Counted from the stretch's first letter, positions 16,205-24,436 are shown. The stretch: 47,716 nucleotides of DNA from Prevotella sp. (GCA_003447235.1 DLZV01000043.1:1-47716); one strand, 5' to 3'. Numbers and translations: made by a program. Notes: generated from the letters alone by a model not told the origin.

Positions 16205-17740
16205 TTAGTCCTTGATGTTCTTGATGACATCCATCACCTCGCCGTTGCGGTTCATCACCACACCGACCACCTTGTCGCCGAAGGGCAGCGGGGCGGGCGT
16301 GCCGATGACACGGAGGGCACGGTCGCGGAGGCTCTCCAGGGTGACGAGCTTGATGCCGGCAGCCTGCATGCGCTCGGCGAGATCCGGACGGCGCGGATTG
16401 ACGGCCACGCCATACTCCGTCACGACGACATCGACGGTGGATCCCGGCGTGATGAGGTTGGTCACCTCATTGACGACACACGGGATGCGGCCGCGAAGCA
16501 ACGGGCAGACGACGATGCTCAGGGCAGAATCGGCAGCGGTGTCGGGGTGGCCACCGATGGCGCCACGGATGATACCGTCGCTACCCACGAGCACGTTGAC
16601 GTTGAAGTTGACGTCCACCTCCAGGGCGGAGAGGATCACGATGTCGAGGAACTTCGTGGCGGCACCGGGCTCGTCGGCAGAGGCATACTCGTTGGCAGAG
16701 ACCTCCTTGTGCTTCGGATCGACCTTGATGGACTCGGCAGCAACCTTGTCGAACGACTGCACGTCGATGAGGTGGTCGATGAGTCCCTCCTCGTGGAGCT
16801 TCACCATGTGGGCGGTGATGCCACCGAGGGCGAAGGAAGCCTTCACGTTCTGGTCGATCATCGTCTGGCGCAGATACTTGACGACGGCCAGCGAGGCACC
16901 ACCAGAACCAGTCTGGATGGAGAAGCCCTCCTTGAAGTAGCCACTATTGACGATCACCTTGCAAGCCTCCTTGGCGAGCAGGATGTCGCGCGGGTTCTTC
17001 GTATCGCGGATGGCACCCGAGGCGATCTTGGAAGAATCGCCGACGGAATCGACGACGACCACCCAGTCCACATCGTGCTCAGAGATGGAGGTCGGCGTGT
17101 TGGGATAGCTCACGAGGTCGTCGGTAAGAATCACCACGTTGTCGGCATAGCGGGCGTCGGGAAGGGCGTAGCCCAGGGAGCCGCAGATGCTCTTGGCATT
17201 CTCGGAACGGGAGAAACCGCAGGAGTTGCCCATCGGGTCGCAGGAAGAAGCGCCGAGGAAGGCCACGTCGATATGGATGTCGCCATTGGCGATGGCAGAG
17301 CCACGGCCACCATGGGAACGGAACACCACCGGCTCCTTGAGGATGCCGTGGCTGATGGCCTTGGCCAGCTCGCCACGCATACCGGAGGTGGAGATGCGGG
17401 TCACGACGCCATTCTTGATGTGCTCGATGAGGGGCTTGTGGACGTCGTTCAGGCTGGAAGCAGCCACGTGGAGGTCCTTGATGCCCATCTCGGCGATCTT
17501 GTCCATCACCATGTTGAGCACCTTGTCGCCACCACGGAAGTGGTGGTGGAAGGATACCGTCATGCCGTCCTTCAGGCCGGAACGGCGGATAGCCTCCTCC
17601 AGAGAAACCACCTTCTGGCTCTCAGCCTGATACTCCTTGCGGGGCGTGGTGATCTTACGCTCCTCGCTGTGATAAATATTCTTCTTCAGGTGCTCGGCCA
17701 TCTCGCCGATCAAAGCCTGTCTTTCCTCTAAATTGCTCAT
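16205..17740 (-). CDS. citF: Citrate lyase alpha subunit
   Basis: A 511-residue cytoplasmic subunit, the acetyl-ACP:citrate ACP-transferase of citrate lyase, which swaps acetyl for citryl on CitD. Alignable over its whole length to the CitF family, of usual size about 500-510 residues, with the CoA-transferase-like fold features 'SFHHHFRGGDKVLN', 'SGMRGELAKAIS', 'ETGSGGASLAVVKYLR'-like 'QTGSGGASLAVV', and 'IGGHPDTAADSALSIVVCPL'. It overlaps citE by 4 bp (ATGA), showing translational coupling in the order citE-citF. The next gene, citX, follows after about 100 bp with a hairpin. Confidence 0.96.
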   Translation of the reverse strand: MSNLEERQALIGEMAEHLKKNIYHSEERKITTPRKEYQAESQKVVSLEEAIRRSGLKDGMTVSFHHHFRGGDKVLNMVMDKIAEMGIKDLHVAASSLNDVHKPLIEHIKNGVVTRISTSGMRGELAKAISHGILKEPVVFRSHGGRGSAIANGDIHIDVAFLGASSCDPMGNSCGFSRSENAKSICGSLGYALPDARYADNVVILTDDLVSYPNTPTSISEHDVDWVVVVDSVGDSSKIASGAIRDTKNPRDILLAKEACKVIVNSGYFKEGFSIQTGSGGASLAVVKYLRQTMIDQNVKASFALGGITAHMVKLHEEGLIDHLIDVQSFDKVAAESIKVDPKHKEVSANEYASADEPGAATKFLDIVILSALEVDVNFNVNVLVGSDGIIRGAIGGHPDTAADSALSIVVCPLLRGRIPCVVNEVTNLITPGSTVDVVVTEYGVAVNPRRPDLAERMQAAGIKLVTLESLRDRALRVIGTPAPLPFGDKVVGVVMNRNGEVMDVIKNIKD

Positions 17741-18627
17741 GCCAAATCCTCCTTCTTTATAACTCCTGCCGCAACGGCCAAATCAATCGTTCTCTGTGCG
17801 CGAAGGACGACGGGGCGGTCGACCATCTTACCGTTCAATGCAATCACACCCGAACCGCGCTTCTCGGCCTCCTTGATGGCGCCGACGACGGCCATGGCCT
17901 TGTCGATGGCCTTCTGAGACGGGGTGAACACCTCGTTGACGATATCGATCTGGCGCGGGTTGATGATAGACTTGCCGTCGAAGCCCATCTTGTGGATCTG
18001 CTCCACCTCCTTGCGGAAAGTCTCCATGTCGTTGAGGTTGGAATAGACCGTGTCGAGGGCGTCGATGCCAGCAGCACGGGCAGCCACGACGATGGTCTGA
18101 CGGGCGAGCAGCAACTCGATGCCCTCCGGCGTGCGCTGCGTCTTGAGGTTGGCGCAATAGTCCTCGGCGCCAAGGGCGATGCCCATCATGCGCTTGGAGG
18201 CGGTAGCGATGGCGTAGGCATTGACCACGCCCAGCGCGCTCTCGATGGCAGCCATGATCTTCGTGCGGCCAAGGCAGCCAATCTCCTTCTCCACGCGCTC
18301 GATCTCGGCCTCCATCTCACGCACCTCATCGGCGGTCTCCGTCTTCGGCATACGAACCACATCGACGCCAGCCTTGACGACGGCCTCGATGTCCTTCTTG
18401 CCATACGGCGTGGAGAGCGGGTTGACACGCACCACCATCTCGGTCGTGCCGTAGTCGATGGTCTTCAGCGCGTTGTAAACGAGCAAACGTGCGGTATCTT
18501 TCTCAGCCATCGTCACAGAGTCCTCCAAGTCGAGCATAATCGAGTCGGGACCGTAGATGAAGGCGTCCTGCATCATACCGGGGTTGTTGCCCGGCACGAA
18601 CATCATAGTTCTTCTTAATCTCTGCAT
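17737..18627 (-). CDS. citE: Citrate lyase beta subunit (citryl-ACP lyase)
   Basis: A 296-residue cytoplasmic lyase of the HpcH/HpaI aldolase family that cleaves citryl-ACP to oxaloacetate and acetyl-ACP. Visible motifs are 'RLRRTMMFVPGNNPGMM' at 3-19, 'DSIMLDLEDSV', 'AAIESALGVVNAYAIA' with the metal-binding acidic residue, and 'GAEDYCANL'. The size matches the family (about 290-300 residues). Its stop overlaps the citF start by 4 bp. citD lies 72 bp upstream. Confidence 0.96.
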   Translation of the reverse strand: MQRLRRTMMFVPGNNPGMMQDAFIYGPDSIMLDLEDSVTMAEKDTARLLVYNALKTIDYGTTEMVVRVNPLSTPYGKKDIEAVVKAGVDVVRMPKTETADEVREMEAEIERVEKEIGCLGRTKIMAAIESALGVVNAYAIATASKRMMGIALGAEDYCANLKTQRTPEGIELLLARQTIVVAARAAGIDALDTVYSNLNDMETFRKEVEQIHKMGFDGKSIINPRQIDIVNEVFTPSQKAIDKAMAVVGAIKEAEKRGSGVIALNGKMVDRPVVLRAQRTIDLAVAAGVIKKEDLA

Positions 18628-18699
18628 ACTTCTTCTGTCGGTTACTTTGTTCTGTTTAGACTTCCGTTAGTATAGATTCCAAGGATACGTGGTCGAGGA

Positions 18700-18981
18700 C
18701 TAATCCTCCCAGACATCCTTGCCCGTGGCTCTGACTGCAGCAGCGGTGACGCGCGCACGAATGGTGCAGTCGAGGGCACCCTTGTCGGTAGCCTTCACAT
18801 GGGCCTTCTTCACGCCCAAATTCTCCAATGTCTCTTTGATGACCTTGCGAATCTGGCCGCCGAACTGGTACTCTACCGTCGAGTCGAGGTCGATCTGAAG
18901 GCTCTCTTCCTCCGAGGGGGTAATCTGAACCAGGATGTCACCTGACTCCAAAGTCCCCGCGAATGCATTCTTTACTTCCAT
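18700..18981 (-). CDS. citD: Citrate lyase gamma subunit (acyl carrier protein)
   Basis: A 93-residue acyl carrier protein of citrate lyase. S13 in 'AGTLESGDILVQI' is the expected attachment site of the phosphoribosyl-dephospho-CoA group, which is acetylated by the CitC domain. The remainder ('VEYQFGGQIRKVIKETLENLGV...DKGALDCTIRARV') matches the CitD family. It is the first gene of the operon, with a leader of about 200 nt and a promoter at 19195-19226. No citrate carrier or two-component sensor accompanies it. Confidence 0.96.
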   Translation of the reverse strand: MEVKNAFAGTLESGDILVQITPSEEESLQIDLDSTVEYQFGGQIRKVIKETLENLGVKKAHVKATDKGALDCTIRARVTAAAVRATGKDVWED

Positions 18982-19173
18982 ATCGTCGTTATTTGGTTTA
19001 AACGTATTCTATTTTATTAAGGAAATACGGCTGCACAAAAAAACGCGGAGGCGTGGGGAAATGAATGACCGAGAACAACCGCCCATCCCTGTAGTGGATT
19101 TCTGCTGTTACCTTTCATCAATTACCTTACGCTCCCGCGAGTAGTGCATTGCTGGCAGATTGCGTACAATCGC

Positions 19174-19192
19174 CCGTGATTCCTAATCACGG
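19174..19192. promoter_or_regulatory. Perfect dyad at the citrate operon transcription start (possible operator)
   Basis: CCGTGATT-AGG-AATCACGG (minus strand) is a perfect 8-bp inverted repeat with a 3-bp spacer, beginning 2 bp past the -7 box, so it covers the expected transcription start. It could bind a dimeric repressor or form a hairpin at the RNA 5' end. Neither has been shown. Confidence 0.55.
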
Positions 19193-19194
19193 TG

Positions 19195-19226
19195 CAAATT
19201 AACAACGTTTTTTTGAAACCACCAAA
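19195..19226 (-). promoter_or_regulatory. Promoter of the citrate operon
   Basis: TTTG (19226-19223) and TTAATTTG (19202-19195, one mismatch to TAnnTTTG) are 20 bp apart on the minus strand. Transcription would start in the 19186-19191 region and leave about 205 nt before the citD ATG. No known riboswitch was recognised in this leader. The rest of the gap up to 19394 holds a small GCGCC/GGCGC hairpin (19333-19347) beyond the acyltransferase gene and no gene. Confidence 0.6.
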
Positions 19227-19394
19227 TCTTTTGCAACTTTTTTGAATACAAAACGCAAAATAATCTTAATAAGGGGAATTCGGGCTCAAGAAACGCATCA
19301 GAAGGCATGTTTTTCAGCCATTTAGCCATGAAGCGCCGAAGGGGCGCAGAAGCCTGGGCAAGTCGGAGGGGGACGGCGTCTGCGAGGCCTTTTG

Positions 19395-20345
19395 TCACTT
19401 CCGCTTGCTCAGGGGCACGTCGTACTCGAAGACCTTGCCGTTTTTCACATAGTAGCGGTCGTTGAACTGCTCGCGGGTGCGCTTCCAGCGGTCGTGGCTC
19501 CAGAGCCAATAGGCCGGGTGCTCGCAGATCGTGTGCTCCAGCATCAGGAAATAGCGGTCGGTCAGCTGGTTTTCCTCAAACTGGCTGGGGTCGAGGGTGA
19601 TGAGCTTGAACTCGGCCTCGTAGTAGCCACGGCGCGGACGGCTGACCTCGAGGTAGAAGACGGCCTGGTCCAGTTTGCGTGCGATGCGCTCCGTGCCCGA
19701 GAGCACGGGGGTGTCGTGGTGGAGGAAGTCGCACCAATGGTGGATGTTGAACCAGAAGGGCTTCTGGTCGGAGATGTAGCCGACGACGGTCGGGATGCCT
19801 TTCTGGCGATAGGCGATGATGCGCCGGATGGACTCGGCCATGGGGATGCTCACCGCGCCGAAGCGCTGGCGGATGGTCAGAAACATCTTGTCCATGCCCG
19901 CATTCTCCAGCGGATGGTAGATTTGGCCGCACTGACCCTTCTGCGAGACCCACAGGGGCAGGGACGTGACCCACTCCCAGTTGCAGTAATGGCCCAGGTA
20001 GATGGCGCAGGACTGGCCCCGAAGGAGACATTCGTCCACACGGTCGGAGCCCTTGAAGACCATGCGGCGGCGAATCTCCTTCTCGCTGATGGAGAACAAC
20101 TTGATGGTCTCCACCGCATAGTCGCAAAACCAATGGTAGAAGTCTTTCTCTATCTGCCGCAGGTCGGCCTCCGTACGATCGGGAAAGGAGCTGCGCAGGT
20201 TTTTCCACACGACGCGGCGGCGGTAGTGGACGACGTGGTATATCAAGAGATAAATGGCGTCGCTCAGCACATAGAGCAGGCGCAACGGCAGCAAGGAGAG
20301 GCCATAGAGGAGGCCATAGACCGTATAGTAAAGTATCTTCTGCAT
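19395..20345 (-). CDS. Lipid A acyltransferase (LpxL/HtrB family)
   Basis: A 316-residue inner-membrane-associated acyltransferase of the lysophospholipid/lipid A biosynthesis acyltransferase family, which transfers a secondary acyl chain to lipid A. There is an N-terminal hydrophobic anchor (about 5-38) and the catalytic HX4E motif H119-E124 (GHYCNWEW). Downstream are 'GYISDQKPF' and a substrate 'FLHHDTPVLSGTERIARK' segment. Family length is typically 290-320. It lies 15 bp after the phosphoethanolamine transferase, so both are probably made from one transcript. Specific acyl donor and position cannot be told from sequence. Confidence 0.88.
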   Translation of the reverse strand: MQKILYYTVYGLLYGLSLLPLRLLYVLSDAIYLLIYHVVHYRRRVVWKNLRSSFPDRTEADLRQIEKDFYHWFCDYAVETIKLFSISEKEIRRRMVFKGSDRVDECLLRGQSCAIYLGHYCNWEWVTSLPLWVSQKGQCGQIYHPLENAGMDKMFLTIRQRFGAVSIPMAESIRRIIAYRQKGIPTVVGYISDQKPFWFNIHHWCDFLHHDTPVLSGTERIARKLDQAVFYLEVSRPRRGYYEAEFKLITLDPSQFEENQLTDRYFLMLEHTICEHPAYWLWSHDRWKRTREQFNDRYYVKNGKVFEYDVPLSKRK

Positions 20346-20360
20346 AAAAGTCGGTATGGG

Positions 20361-22145
20361 TTAGTGGGTGGAGGCGGCCTCGGGGGCGCCGTCCTGGTCG
20401 TCGGCAATGCGGATCGTCCCCTTCATGATCGTGAGGTCGTCGCGATCGAAGCGATAAGTAGGCGAGGCCAGGGAGTTTTCCTCCTTATAGTCGGGACTGG
20501 CCACGTCGAGCACGCCGCACACCAGGTCGTAGAGCAGGTCGTTGGTCCAGTATTTGTCCTTGTTGGCACGGAGGGCCTTGGCCCGATCGGGACGGCGCGC
20601 CACATACTCCTCGCTCATCCACACCATCAGGGGGATGTAGGTGTAGCCGAAGCCCCAAAAGTTGGGCAACCGCTGGCGGTTGGGCACGACGCCGTGGTCG
20701 CTGCAATAGATCATGCACTGGAGGTGGCACTTCGCCCGCAGCGTGTCGAAAGCCTGCCGCAGGACGCTGTCGGTGTAGTGGAGGGAGTTCTTGTAGTTGA
20801 GGACCAGGTCGTGGTTGTCGGCATCGCCCCACTGGCGGCTGGCCTCGGGGAAGCGGTTTTCGTAGTTGAAGTGGCTGCCCTTGAGGTGGAGCACCACGAG
20901 GTTGTTGCGCATGGGATCGACCTCGCCGAGGAAGTCTATCAGCGCCTCGTCATAATATTTCTTGCCCAACTGCTGGTTGGTCCACTTGGCCACGTCGGAG
21001 GTCTCGGCGACCAAGGTGACGGGGGTGTCAGCAGCACCGAGATGACCCTGGTTGCTGTACCAATGGACCTTGTAGCCCAGGCGCTTGGCAATATCGACGA
21101 TGGAGGTGGAGGTGTAGAACTGGCCGCCATCATACTGGTTGAAGGCGGTGAGGGCTTTCTCCAGCGAGGGCACGGTCTGGATATCGCAACTGTAGGCGTG
21201 GGGGAAGAGGACGCAGTGGGCGCTGTCCTCGCTGAGGGCGCGCATCCAGGGGGTTGTGTCCTCCGCCATCGGCACAAAGGCGCTCATATACTCGCGCGTG
21301 GCCGATTCGCCGATGACCAGCAGGAAGGTGTGGGGGGCGGACAAGGGATGGAGGGCCCGGGCCTCTAAGTGCTCCATGCGCTGCTGCTGATTCTGGACGT
21401 AGCGGCTGTTGCTGCGCGCGTATTCGCTCACGTCGAGGTAGAGCTTGGCCAGTCCCGTGCGGGAGAAGAGGCTGTGGCGGGGCTTGAAAAGATAATGGGC
21501 CACCGCGCCCAGCAGGACGACGATGAGGGCGCTGCTCCATAGCGAGGCAGAACCAACCAGCAGCGGCTGGCCGACCAAGACAAAGGCCAGGACAAGGCCC
21601 ACCAGCAAGACGAGGCCGGCGAGGGTCTTCCACAAGGGACTGGACCGGAAAAACTCGATGATCTCGTTGTAGTTGGTCTGGCGGATCAGCAACATGCCGT
21701 TCATGTCGATGACGTGGTGGTAGAGGAGGTAATAGCCTATCAGAAACAGCGGGGCGGCGAGGGCCAGCACCAGCAGCGGAGCCACGCAGACGGAGGGAAG
21801 GAGGACGGAGAGACCGGCCAGGACGCCAAAGAGATAGATGGCAAAGGCGGGGTCGATCTGGTTGTCGTAGTCGGGGGAGATCTTGCGATAGGTCAGATGG
21901 TAGGTCAGGGGGAAAGCCGCGGCCCAGAGCTCGGCGACGATCCAGAGTTTTAGCACCGCCGACTGCACGACGCTGGTCTCCGTCACGGCCAGCGGAAGCA
22001 CGGCCACGAGGGAAGCGGGCAGGTAGCGCAACAGTTGTTGTAGTTTGGCACTGGGCGAAATGCCGCGGTTGCAGGCACGATAGAGGGCGTAGTTGCCCAG
22101 CCAAAGCAAGCATGCCAACCCTATTTGTCCCCAAATATGCTCCAT
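20361..22145 (-). CDS. Phosphoethanolamine transferase (EptA-like, sulfatase fold)
   Basis: A 594-residue inner-membrane enzyme. The N-terminal half has about five hydrophobic segments (5-23, 43-60, 68-84, 102-140, 175-215). The C-terminal periplasmic domain is of the alkaline phosphatase/sulfatase superfamily, with metal ligand E280 (VIGESATREYMSAF), probable nucleophile T324 (SCDIQTVPS), 'KGSHFNYENRF' at 422-432 and 'CSDHGV' with D483-H484. This is the pattern of enzymes that put phosphoethanolamine on lipid A or core sugars. Such modification lowers surface charge and binding of cationic peptides in known relatives. It has its own promoter (22213-22244) and precedes the lipid A acyltransferase. 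The exact acceptor is inference. Confidence 0.87.
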   Translation of the reverse strand: MEHIWGQIGLACLLWLGNYALYRACNRGISPSAKLQQLLRYLPASLVAVLPLAVTETSVVQSAVLKLWIVAELWAAAFPLTYHLTYRKISPDYDNQIDPAFAIYLFGVLAGLSVLLPSVCVAPLLVLALAAPLFLIGYYLLYHHVIDMNGMLLIRQTNYNEIIEFFRSSPLWKTLAGLVLLVGLVLAFVLVGQPLLVGSASLWSSALIVVLLGAVAHYLFKPRHSLFSRTGLAKLYLDVSEYARSNSRYVQNQQQRMEHLEARALHPLSAPHTFLLVIGESATREYMSAFVPMAEDTTPWMRALSEDSAHCVLFPHAYSCDIQTVPSLEKALTAFNQYDGGQFYTSTSIVDIAKRLGYKVHWYSNQGHLGAADTPVTLVAETSDVAKWTNQQLGKKYYDEALIDFLGEVDPMRNNLVVLHLKGSHFNYENRFPEASRQWGDADNHDLVLNYKNSLHYTDSVLRQAFDTLRAKCHLQCMIYCSDHGVVPNRQRLPNFWGFGYTYIPLMVWMSEEYVARRPDRAKALRANKDKYWTNDLLYDLVCGVLDVASPDYKEENSLASPTYRFDRDDLTIMKGTIRIADDQDGAPEAASTH

Positions 22146-22212
22146 AGTATTGTCCTATTTATATATGTGTGGGAATGATGACTACCGAAATCAGATACGG
22201 CAATATGATTTG

Positions 22213-22244
22213 CAAAAGTACGAATTATCGTCGAACGAGACAAA
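22213..22244 (-). promoter_or_regulatory. Promoter of the EptA-like/LpxL-like operon
   Basis: TTTG (22244-22241) and TACTTTTG (22220-22213) are 20 bp apart on the minus strand, a full match to the Bacteroidetes consensus. The leader would be about 60 nt. Confidence 0.7.
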
Positions 22245-22275
22245 TAATTGGGCCAAATACTTTCTGTGCGGGGCT

Positions 22276-22337
22276 GGAGGAGGAGCGAAGGAGGAACGGA
22301 GGAGGAGCGAAGGAGGAGCGGAGGGAACGAGGGGGAA
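22276..22337 (+). repeat. Purine-rich 22-bp tandem repeat
   Basis: Two units of GGAGGAGGAGCGAAGGAGGAAC type (22276-22297 and 22298-22319) differ by one base and are followed by a decayed purine-rich third unit to about 22337. It lies directly past the glycosyltransferase stop codon and upstream of the EptA-like promoter. The run is all purine except for the C of GCG/AAC, so triplex or slippage behaviour is possible. Confidence 0.75.
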
Positions 22338-22340
22338 AGG

Positions 22341-23102
22341 TCACTTGCCCCGCAGGCGACACATCAGATAGGGCACGGCCAGGCGCGCCACAAACAGGAG
22401 GCGCTGGGGGAAGGGAATCACCTCGCAGACCACCCGGATATTGTCGAGCAAGCCTTTGGAACGGGAACGATTGGAGACGCCGCCCGTATCAAACACGGAC
22501 ACGGGGAGAGGGACATACTGGAAGCGGGCGCCGCGCTGATACTGAAGGAGGAAGAACTTGAAATCGGCAGAGAGACGATGGCGGATATCAAAGGGTGTGG
22601 CGAGCAGGCAGGAGCGGCGGGTCAACACGCTTTGGTGGCAGAAGAGCATCCGATGGTAGAGGCGGTACTGGCGCGGCGCGGCCTTCACTACGCCGCCCTT
22701 CACCACGTCGCCATAGATCACGTCGGCCTGCGCTGGATCCACAGCGTCGAAGAGGCACTGAAGGACGTCGTCGCTGGCGAAGGTATCGCCTGCATTCATG
22801 AAGAGAATCCAGTCGCCCGTGGCCATCCGCACGCCTTTGTTCATCGCGTCATAGATGCCCTTGTCGGGTTCGCTGACCCACGACTGGATAGCGGCGGCAT
22901 GGCGCTGGATGACGGCCACCGTGCCGTCGGAGGATTGGCCATCGACGACCACAATCTCCTTGTCGGCATAGCGCTGGGCAAGCACACTCTGCAGCGTTCG
23001 TGCCAAGAGCGACTCGGCATTGTAGGTCACGGTGATGATGGACACCCTGGGATGCGCCTCGCTGGTCTTCGTGGACTTCATGTTTTTATCTATCATTTCC
23101 AT
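22341..23102 (-). CDS. Family 2 glycosyltransferase
   Basis: A 253-residue GT-A fold glycosyltransferase, probably cytoplasmic and membrane-associated. Motifs are 'VSIITVTYNAESLLARTLQS' at 20-39, 'EIVVVDGQSSDGT' with D54 at 49-61, 'SEPDKGIYDAMNKG' at 77-90 and 'FMNAGDTF' with D106. The 'PDKGIYDAMNKG' signature is typical of WcaA/colanic-acid-like and LPS glycosyltransferases. ATGs at 23102, 23093 and 23081 are all possible starts; 23102 gives the longest product. It follows the PAP2-like gene by 35 bp and is probably co-transcribed with it. Acceptor unknown. Confidence 0.87.
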   Translation of the reverse strand: MEMIDKNMKSTKTSEAHPRVSIITVTYNAESLLARTLQSVLAQRYADKEIVVVDGQSSDGTVAVIQRHAAAIQSWVSEPDKGIYDAMNKGVRMATGDWILFMNAGDTFASDDVLQCLFDAVDPAQADVIYGDVVKGGVVKAAPRQYRLYHRMLFCHQSVLTRRSCLLATPFDIRHRLSADFKFFLLQYQRGARFQYVPLPVSVFDTGGVSNRSRSKGLLDNIRVVCEVIPFPQRLLFVARLAVPYLMCRLRGK

Positions 23103-23137
23103 TCGTTGGTTCGTCTTTTATATCTATGGCATAAGAT

Positions 23138-24145
23138 CTACTGGGCTTTGCCCATCCTGCGGGTGAAATACATCGAGAGGGCGAAGAAGAGCGCACCCGT
23201 AGGCAGTCCGACGAGGGCATCGACGAGGTAGTGGGCTTGGATATAGACCGTGGCACAGCAAAGGAGAACATAGAACGGGGCGAAGGCCAGGAGCAACTTG
23301 TAGTTGCGGGCGTGCCAGACAAGGAGCATGCAGACCGTGCTGATGCCCACATGGGAACTGGGGAAGGCAGCCACGGGACGCTCGCCAGCCTCCTTGGCCT
23401 CCTCGACAAGCTGGTAGAACAGGCCCGCAGGGTCGCCAGGGGACGGAAGGCAGGCGGTATGGGTGTTGAAATAGTCGTGGAGACTGGGGAAGACGCCCGC
23501 CACAACGTTCTCCATGCCAATGGCATGATAGTAGAACGTGGGGCCCACGACGGGCACGAAGATGAAGATCAGGTAGAAAAGGAAGAAGGAGATCATCACC
23601 ACCGACGAGGCACGCTCAAACTCCCGGGGACGGCAGAAGAAGTAGTAGAACACAGTGAGGGCTATCATGGGGTAGTAGCTGAAATAACCCATGTCGAAGG
23701 CCTCGCTGAACCAGGGCGAGGGTAGCCACTCGTGGAAGAGCAAGGCGGGCTGGCAACCGAACAGCGTCTGCTCCAGCGTGGCGAAGACGTGGTCGAGGTT
23801 GGGGAGCACGCGGTTAATCTCATAGATGTCGGGATACCATACGCCAAGCAGGCTCATCTGGCCCGCTATGCGGAAGAGGCGCGTCAGACGACTGGGCCAC
23901 AGACGATAGACCAGCCAGAGGGCAGCCGTCATGGCAAGCACGCGCACACGGCCCATCACCAGCAGATTGGCTTCGGGCAACTTCGTGTATAAGAACAATA
24001 TCAGCAAAAGCGTGAGGGCAAGGTAGGCCATCACCACCCACTCGACGACCAGCAGGCCGCGGACGGGCTTCTTCTCCAGCGACACCAGGTCGCGGACAAA
24101 ACCTTTGATTTCTTTTTCCATTCTTTCTTGTTCGTTTCGTGCCAA
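23138..24145 (-). CDS. PAP2/AUR1-like integral membrane phosphatase or phosphotransferase
   Basis: A 335-residue membrane protein with about six transmembrane segments (33-53, 67-82, 155-171, 183-201, 267-280, 285-305). PAP2 superfamily signatures are 'FPSSH' at 261-265 and 'YIQAHYLVDALVG' with H305 and D309. The first KX6RP motif of classical PAP2 enzymes is not seen. This pattern fits the AUR1/inositol-phosphorylceramide-synthase-like branch as well as lipid phosphate phosphatases. Bacteroidetes make sphingolipids and some make inositol lipids, so such a role is possible but not shown. It is the first gene of a pair with the family 2 glycosyltransferase. Confidence 0.8.
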   Translation of the reverse strand: MARNEQERMEKEIKGFVRDLVSLEKKPVRGLLVVEWVVMAYLALTLLLILFLYTKLPEANLLVMGRVRVLAMTAALWLVYRLWPSRLTRLFRIAGQMSLLGVWYPDIYEINRVLPNLDHVFATLEQTLFGCQPALLFHEWLPSPWFSEAFDMGYFSYYPMIALTVFYYFFCRPREFERASSVVMISFFLFYLIFIFVPVVGPTFYYHAIGMENVVAGVFPSLHDYFNTHTACLPSPGDPAGLFYQLVEEAKEAGERPVAAFPSSHVGISTVCMLLVWHARNYKLLLAFAPFYVLLCCATVYIQAHYLVDALVGLPTGALFFALSMYFTRRMGKAQ

Positions 24146-24186
24146 ACGGTCCCCTACCCTGCCACCACGGCAAAGGGCGGACCTTC

Positions 24187-24297
24187 GGCGATCGACATAC
24201 TACGCCGCATCATAGGCTATCGACCTACTACGTCATAACATAGGCTATCGACCTACTACGCGTAATATAGGCAATCGACATACTACGTCGTAATATA
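24187..24297. repeat. Four tandem imperfect 28-bp repeats
   Basis: Units start at 24187, 24215, 24243 and 24270, with lengths 28, 28, 27 and 28. The shared core is GGCNATCGACMTACTACG followed by a variable YCRTAATATA-like end. There are no spacers, so it is not a CRISPR array. It occupies the region just upstream (minus strand) of the PAP2-like/glycosyltransferase pair and could be a binding array or a slippage product. The rest of 24146-24436 shows a terminator and no gene. Confidence 0.85.
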
Positions 24298-24342
24298 AAC
24301 GAGGAAAGTGGAGAATTATTTCAAGTGGCGCATACTAAAAAA

Positions 24343-24375
24343 TCCCCTTCCGAGGACTGATGCCTCGAAAGGGGA
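24343..24375 (-). terminator. Terminator of the large secreted protein gene
   Basis: TCCCCTTCCGAGG (24343-24355) pairs with CCTCGAAAGGGGA (24363-24375) with one mismatch, followed on the minus strand by TTTTTT. It lies about 60 bp past the stop at 24437. Confidence 0.75.
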
Positions 24376-24436
24376 AGGGAAATAGAAGGAAGTCATGGGC
24401 GCGCATAGTAGTCGCCCAGACTACAAATGAAGTCGA

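Noticed and set aside
18982..19190. Riboswitch in the citD leader
   Set aside because: Apart from the dyad at the start, no conserved riboswitch structure was recognised; a 13-codon frame in the leader has no support.
19392..21368. 658-codon + strand frame over the lipid A genes
   Set aside because: Shadow of two genes with recognised catalytic motifs on the minus strand.
24187..24297. Possible CRISPR array
   Set aside because: The four repeats are directly adjacent without spacers, are imperfect, and no cas gene is in the window.
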